From REEB85 sp018971455 (lineage in GTDB: Bacteria; Pseudomonadota; Alphaproteobacteria; Acetobacterales; Acetobacteraceae): a stretch of DNA of 64,000 bases. A program made the translations under genes and the position numbers. Shown here piece by piece: positions 60,264-64,000 of the stretch. Position 1 is the stretch's first letter; each line of letters starts with the position of its first letter. The DNA lies in the NCBI GenBank assembly GCA_028871195.1, contig JAGWNT010000008.1, positions 1-64,000 of the forward strand, written 5' to 3'. The notes beneath the pieces are model-generated. The model saw only the letters and a list, made by a program, of their open reading frames with translations, made no database searches and was not told the DNA's origin.

Positions 60264-60374
60264 ATGACGATGGTGGCGATGACGCATGACATGGGCCGCG
60301 GCCGCCCGGTCGAGCAAGGGCCGGTCGACCAAGGGCCGGCCGGGCCGATGCCCGGCGGGAAGGGCCGGGCATGA
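60264..60374 (+). CDS. Possible 36-codon leader ORF coupled to uxuB
   Basis: Small ORF that begins ATGACGATGGTGGCG after a GGTGGGGGG purine run and ends in an ATGA overlap with the uxuB start. The product would be MTMVAMTHDMGRGRP followed by a VEQGP-VDQGP repeat that reflects a 15-bp direct repeat at 60307-60336. It has no family resemblance. It might serve translational coupling of uxuB, or be chance; the coupling geometry is the only support. Confidence 0.25.
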   Translation: MTMVAMTHDMGRGRPVEQGPVDQGPAGPMPGGKGRA

Positions 60375-61846
60375 CCGCGCCCCGCCTGTCCGCCGGGACT
60401 CTCGCGCGGGCCGCACCCGGCGTGCGGCGCCCGCAATACGACCGCACAAAATTGCGGCCGCGCATCGTTCATCTCGGCCTTGGCGCGTTCTTCCGCGCGC
60501 ATGGCGCGCTCTACACCGACGATGTGCTGGGCGCGCGGGGCGGCGATTGGGGGATCATCGGCGTCAGTCTGCGCCACCCCGACCAGCGCGACCGACTGGC
60601 GCCGCAGGACGGGCTCTATACGACCTTGCAGCAGAGCCCGGCCGGGATCGAGGCGCGGGTGGTCGGCAGCCTGCTCGGCGTTCTGGTCGCGTCGGAGGAC
60701 CCGGCCGCCGTGGTGGCGCGCCTGGCCAGCCCGCAGACCGCGCTGGTCTCGCTCACCGTCACCGAGAAGGGCTATTGCCACCAGCCGGCGACCGGCAGGC
60801 TGGATGCCGATCACCCGGACATCCGCCACGATCTGGCCCACCCCGACGCGCCGCGCAGTGCGATCGGATTCCTCGTCGCCGGGCTGGCGCGCCGCCGGGC
60901 CGACGGGGTCGCGCCCTTCACCGTGCTGTGCTGCGACAATCTGCCGCGCAACGGGGCGCTGCTGGCGGGGCTGGTGCAGGATTTCGCCGCCTGCCGCGAT
61001 GGCGGGCTGGCCGAATGGATCGCCGGCCACGTCGCCTTCCCGGCCACCATGGTCGATCGCATCGTGCCCGCCACGACGCCGGCCGACATCGCCGCCGCCG
61101 CGCAGGCGACCGGATTGCACGACGCGGCCCCGGTGGTGCACGAGCCGTTCGCGCAATGGGTGATCGGCGAGACATTCGGCCCGCTCGGCCGCCCGGCCTG
61201 GGACGTGGCGGGCGCGCAGTTCGTGGCGGACGTGGCGCCGTTCGAGCACGCCAAGCTGCGCCTGCTCAATGCCGCCCATTCGGCGCTGGCCTGGCTCGGC
61301 CTGCTCGCCGGACATGCCAGTGTCGCCCAGGCGATCGCCGACCCCGATCTCGACCGTTTCACCGCGTCCCTGTGGCGCGAGATCACCGCGGTGCTGCCGC
61401 CGCCGCCCGGCATGGTGCTGGGCGACTATACGGCGGCGCTGCGCACCCGCTTCGCCAACCCGGCGATCCACCATCGTCTGGCGCAGATCGCCATGGACAG
61501 CTCGCAGAAGCTGCCCCAGCGGCTGCTTTCCACGATCGGTGAAAGATTGCGCCAGGACCTGCCGATTCCGTGCCTGGCACTGGCCGTCGCCGGGTGGATC
61601 GGCCATCTCGGCGGCGCCGACGAGACGGGCCGGCCGATCGCCCTCAGCGACCCGCTGGCCGATGCGCTGCGCCGGGCGGCGGCGGGCGGCGCGCCGCGGG
61701 AGATTGTCGGCCGGGTGCTGGCGCTCACCGCGGTATTCGCGCCGGCGCTGGCCGGCGATGCCCGGTTCGTCGGCGCCGTTACCGGCGCCTTCGGGCGGCT
61801 GCGCCGCGACGGTGTGCACGCGGCCGCGCGTGCGGCCGCCGGCTGA
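60371..61846 (+). CDS. uxuB: Mannitol dehydrogenase family/fructuronate reductase (UxuB-like)
   Basis: 491-residue long-chain polyol dehydrogenase. The N-terminal cofactor site IVHLGLGAFFRAHGALY and the catalytic K-x4-N-x2-H motif in HAKLRLLNAAHSALAW are present, as is VCCDNLPRNG-like VLCCDNLPRNGALLAG. Because mannonate dehydratase follows after 32 bp, the natural reaction is fructuronate to mannonate with NADH. Alternatives are mannitol or altronate dehydrogenase. Length is normal. Confidence 0.9.
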   Translation: MTAPRLSAGTLARAAPGVRRPQYDRTKLRPRIVHLGLGAFFRAHGALYTDDVLGARGGDWGIIGVSLRHPDQRDRLAPQDGLYTTLQQSPAGIEARVVGSLLGVLVASEDPAAVVARLASPQTALVSLTVTEKGYCHQPATGRLDADHPDIRHDLAHPDAPRSAIGFLVAGLARRRADGVAPFTVLCCDNLPRNGALLAGLVQDFAACRDGGLAEWIAGHVAFPATMVDRIVPATTPADIAAAAQATGLHDAAPVVHEPFAQWVIGETFGPLGRPAWDVAGAQFVADVAPFEHAKLRLLNAAHSALAWLGLLAGHASVAQAIADPDLDRFTASLWREITAVLPPPPGMVLGDYTAALRTRFANPAIHHRLAQIAMDSSQKLPQRLLSTIGERLRQDLPIPCLALAVAGWIGHLGGADETGRPIALSDPLADALRRAAAGGAPREIVGRVLALTAVFAPALAGDARFVGAVTGAFGRLRRDGVHAAARAAAG

Positions 61847-61878
61847 CATCGCCATCTGACATCACAGGAGAGTGCGGC

Positions 61879-63075
61879 ATGGAACAGAGCTGGCGCTGGT
61901 TCGGACCCGACGATGCGATCACCCTGCCGGAAATTCGCCAGACCGGCGCCGTGGGCATCGTGACCGCCCTGCACCATGTCCCTTACGGAGAGGTGTGGAC
62001 GCGCGAGGAGATCGACCGCCGGCAACGGATCATCGGCGCCGATGCGTCGCTCGGCCTGCACTGGAATGTGGTGGAGAGCCTGCCGGTCGCCGAGGCGGTG
62101 AAGCTGGGATCGGGCGATCTCGCGCCGATCTTTGCCAATTACCGCCAGTCGCTGGTGAACCTGGCGCGGCAGGGCGTCACCACCGTGTGCTACAATTTCA
62201 TGCCGGTGATCGACTGGACGCGCACGGAGCTGGCCGCCCCGCTGCCCGGCGGCGCCACCGCGCTGCGCTTCAACGCCCATGAATACGCCGCCTTCGACTG
62301 CTTCATGCTGCAACGCCCAGGTGCCGAGGCCGAGCAGACGCCGGAGGTACTGGCGCGCGCGCGGGCCTGGATGAAGGCGGCGTCGCTGAGCGATCAGGAC
62401 CGTCTGCTGGCCACCATCATGGCGGGGCTGCCGGGCGCCTATGCGCGCTACGACGTGCCCGGCCTGCGCGGCATGCTGGACCGCTATGCCGGCATTACGC
62501 CCGCCGTGCTGCGCGACCATCTGCGCCGCTTCCTGCAGGAGGTGGTGCCGACCGCCGAGGCCGAGGGGGTGCGGCTGTGCATCCATCCCGACGATCCGCC
62601 GCGCCCGCTTTTCGGCCTGCCGCGCATCGTCTCGAACGCCGAGGATCTTTCGTTCATCACCACGGCGGTGCCCTCGCCGGCCAACGGCATCACCCTGTGC
62701 ACCGGCTCGCTCGGCGCCGGTGCGGCCAACGACGTGCCGGCGATCGCCGCGCGCTTCGCGCCGCACGTGCATTTCGCGCATCTGCGCAACGTCGCCAAGG
62801 AGGCCGACGGCTCCTTCATGGAGGCCGACCATCTCGGCGGGGACACCGACATGGTGGCGGTGATGGGCAGCCTGCTCGACGAGCAGGCGCGGCGGCGCGC
62901 CGGCGGGGCGGCGGCGTGGCGGATCCCGTTCCGTCCCGACCATGGCCACGAAATGCATGGCGACGCGGGCCGGCGCACCCATCCCGGCTATCCGCTCGCC
63001 GGACGCATGCGCGGGCTGGCCGAGCTGCGCGGGGTGATGCACACGCTGGCCCGGCTGCGCGCCCTGCCGATCTGA
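61879..63075 (+). CDS. uxuA: Mannonate dehydratase (UxuA)
   Basis: 398-residue TIM-barrel dehydratase that forms 2-keto-3-deoxygluconate from mannonate. Family segments are WFGPDDAITLPEIRQTGAVG, HWNVVESLPV, CYNFMPVIDWTRTEL, CIHPDDPPRPLFGLPRIVS and FAHLRNVAKEADGSF, with the metal-binding CTGSLGAG and RPDHGHEMHGD histidines. An AGGAG ribosome-binding site lies before the ATG. It acts in hexuronate breakdown with uxuB; KDG kinase and aldolase are not in the window. Confidence 0.96.
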   Translation: MEQSWRWFGPDDAITLPEIRQTGAVGIVTALHHVPYGEVWTREEIDRRQRIIGADASLGLHWNVVESLPVAEAVKLGSGDLAPIFANYRQSLVNLARQGVTTVCYNFMPVIDWTRTELAAPLPGGATALRFNAHEYAAFDCFMLQRPGAEAEQTPEVLARARAWMKAASLSDQDRLLATIMAGLPGAYARYDVPGLRGMLDRYAGITPAVLRDHLRRFLQEVVPTAEAEGVRLCIHPDDPPRPLFGLPRIVSNAEDLSFITTAVPSPANGITLCTGSLGAGAANDVPAIAARFAPHVHFAHLRNVAKEADGSFMEADHLGGDTDMVAVMGSLLDEQARRRAGGAAAWRIPFRPDHGHEMHGDAGRRTHPGYPLAGRMRGLAELRGVMHTLARLRALPI

Positions 63076-63141
63076 GCCGACGCCATCGATTTTGAACTTG
63101 ACGGGCGCTGCCTGCACCATTACGCATAATCCATCGACGAA

Positions 63142-63166
63142 TTAAAGTTCGTATTCCGAATTTTAA
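63142..63166. promoter_or_regulatory. Imperfect inverted repeat upstream of iclR, probable operator
   Basis: TTAAAGTTCG (63142-63151) and CGAATTTTAA (63157-63166) pair with one mismatch across a 5-bp centre. This AT-rich dyad stands 26 bp before the iclR start codon in otherwise GC-rich DNA and is of the size bound by IclR-family dimers, so self-regulation is likely. It also overlaps the expected promoter. Confidence 0.5.
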
Positions 63167-63191
63167 GCGCCGAGGGAACGGAGGAACAGCA

Positions 63192-64000
63192 GTGGCGGAC
63201 ACCGCCTCGCCCAAGAACGTCGTCGGCTCGCTGGCCAAGGGCTTCCGCGTGCTGGAGGCCTTCACCGCCGAGGCGCCGGAACTCGTGCTGGCCGAGGTCG
63301 CGCGCCGCGCCGGCCACGACAACGCCACCGCGTTCCGCCTGCTCAACACCCTGGTCATGCTCGGCTACGTGGAGAAGGTGCCGGGCACACGGGCGTTCCG
63401 GCTGACGCTGAAATGTCTCGATCTCGGATTTCACGCCATCGCGCGCTCGGACCTGCGCACCCTCGCCCGCCCGATCCTGCGCAACCTCGTCGGCGAGGTG
63501 AACGAGGCCGCTTCCATCGGCGTGCTCGAAGGCGCTGACGTGCTCTATGTCGAGCGCATGCAGGCCGGGCTCGCGCGCCTCGGCGTCGATATCCGCATCG
63601 GCAGCCGCGTGCCGGTTCACTCCACCGCCATCGGCCACGCCATTCTCGCCCACATGCCGCGCGCGACGCAGATCAGCGTGCTCGATGCCCGCCCGCGCGA
63701 GAAACTCACCGAGCACACCCTGACCGATCTCGACGCCCTGCTCGCCCGCCTCGACCAGGTGCGCGCCCGCGGCTACGCGGTCTCCGACCAGGAGAACGTC
63801 TCCGGCCTGCGGGTTGTCTCCGCCCCGGTCCTCGGCCCCGAGGGCACGCCCGTCGCCGGGCTCAGCGTCGCCGCCCCCGGACTGCGCATGCCGCTCGCCG
63901 CCTTCGAGCTGGCCGCGGCCGGCCCCGTTCTTGCCGCCGCGCGCGACCTCTCGCGCGCCCTGCACGCCGCCGGCGGCTTTGCCGCGCCGTCTCCCAAACC
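63192..64000 (+). CDS. IclR-family transcriptional regulator (3' end cut by window)
   Basis: At least 269 codons, reading from GTG (MADTASPKNVVGSLAKGFRV) to the right edge without a stop. The N-terminal winged HTH includes VLAEVARRAGHDNATAFRLL and GYVEKVPGTRAFRLT; the effector domain has EVNEAASIGVLEGADVLYVE, RVPVHSTAIGHAILAHMP and ENVSGLRVVSAPVLGP, all IclR-typical. A GGAGG lies 7 nt before the GTG. It follows uxuA by 116 bp in the same direction, so it probably controls hexuronate catabolism (KdgR-like role) and its own promoter. The family is about 250-270 residues long, so little should be missing. Confidence 0.93.
   Translation, partial: MADTASPKNVVGSLAKGFRVLEAFTAEAPELVLAEVARRAGHDNATAFRLLNTLVMLGYVEKVPGTRAFRLTLKCLDLGFHAIARSDLRTLARPILRNLVGEVNEAASIGVLEGADVLYVERMQAGLARLGVDIRIGSRVPVHSTAIGHAILAHMPRATQISVLDARPREKLTEHTLTDLDALLARLDQVRARGYAVSDQENVSGLRVVSAPVLGPEGTPVAGLSVAAPGLRMPLAAFELAAAGPVLAAARDLSRALHAAGGFAAPSPK

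Noticed and set aside
60164..61855. Upstream extension of the LysR open frame opposite uxuB
   Set aside because: The LysR family start is at 60163 and uxuB on the plus strand is well supported, so the extension is antisense readthrough.

Overview
The window is 64 kb of GC-rich (roughly 70 %) chromosomal DNA with tightly packed, often overlapping genes. Gene content points to an aerobic alphaproteobacterium, most likely of the Rhodospirillales/Acetobacteraceae: a CobS-DnaJ-BolA block, a GcrA cell-cycle regulator, a PmtA-type phospholipid methyltransferase, an aa3-type cytochrome oxidase operon with a small CoxF-like gene, and several HAAT-type (Liv) transporters. No rRNA, tRNA, CRISPR array, insertion sequence or prophage was seen. 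The species call is inference from gene families and base composition only.

Layout. 1-2.2 kb: cobS (cut by the window edge), a J-domain protein, bolA and a ribbon-helix-helix protein. 2.2-9.4 kb (minus strand): the respiratory operon coxB-coxA-ctaB-coxF-coxC-DUF983-surf1, followed by an M32 carboxypeptidase; ctaG (Cox11) is absent from its usual place. 9.5-15.4 kb (minus): pmtA, a cold-shock protein, gcrA, an acetamidase/formamidase, the methionine-salvage genes mtnC-mtnD-mtnB, tatA and a CHAP-domain lipoprotein. 15.4-20.6 kb: an intergenic region with an orphan intrinsic terminator and three 25-bp palindromic repeats, then a small AtzG/GatC-like ORF coupled to an amidase. Facing them is an operon for a cobalt-type nitrile hydratase (or thiocyanate-hydrolase-like enzyme) whose beta subunit is split into two genes, with a beta-lactamase-fold hydrolase and an SH3 protein.

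20.7-31.6 kb: an APC permease, a class IV aminotransferase that lacks the usual PLP lysine, DsrE and MoeB/ThiF-type proteins, an OmpR-type two-component system with cytochrome b561 and PepSY genes, queC, and a branched-chain/amide ABC transporter with a LivM-LivG fusion. 31.7-42.7 kb: an exopolysaccharide Wzx/Wzy-type locus with a short OPX lipoprotein, a beta-barrel protein, a priming sugar-phosphate transferase, a Wzc-like tyrosine autokinase, a Wzy-like polymerase, three glycosyltransferases and a Wzx-like flippase; the flippase gene is translationally coupled to ilvD. 44.7-50.6 kb: a second, complete Liv transporter with two tandem paralogous binding proteins.

50.6-64 kb: a catabolic and housekeeping block (SDR dehydrogenase, HSL-type esterase, DapA-family lyase, YcgN-type protein, SYLF-domain protein, histidine phosphatase, ABC-2 exporter), an AtzC-like amidohydrolase, a YeiH-type exporter with a LysR regulator and an AT-rich LysR-box-like region, and a hexuronate catabolism set (uxuB-uxuA-iclR) that runs off the right edge. 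A recurring theme is hydrolysis of C-N bonds (nitrile hydratase, three amidase/amidohydrolase families) beside uptake systems for amino acids or amides.
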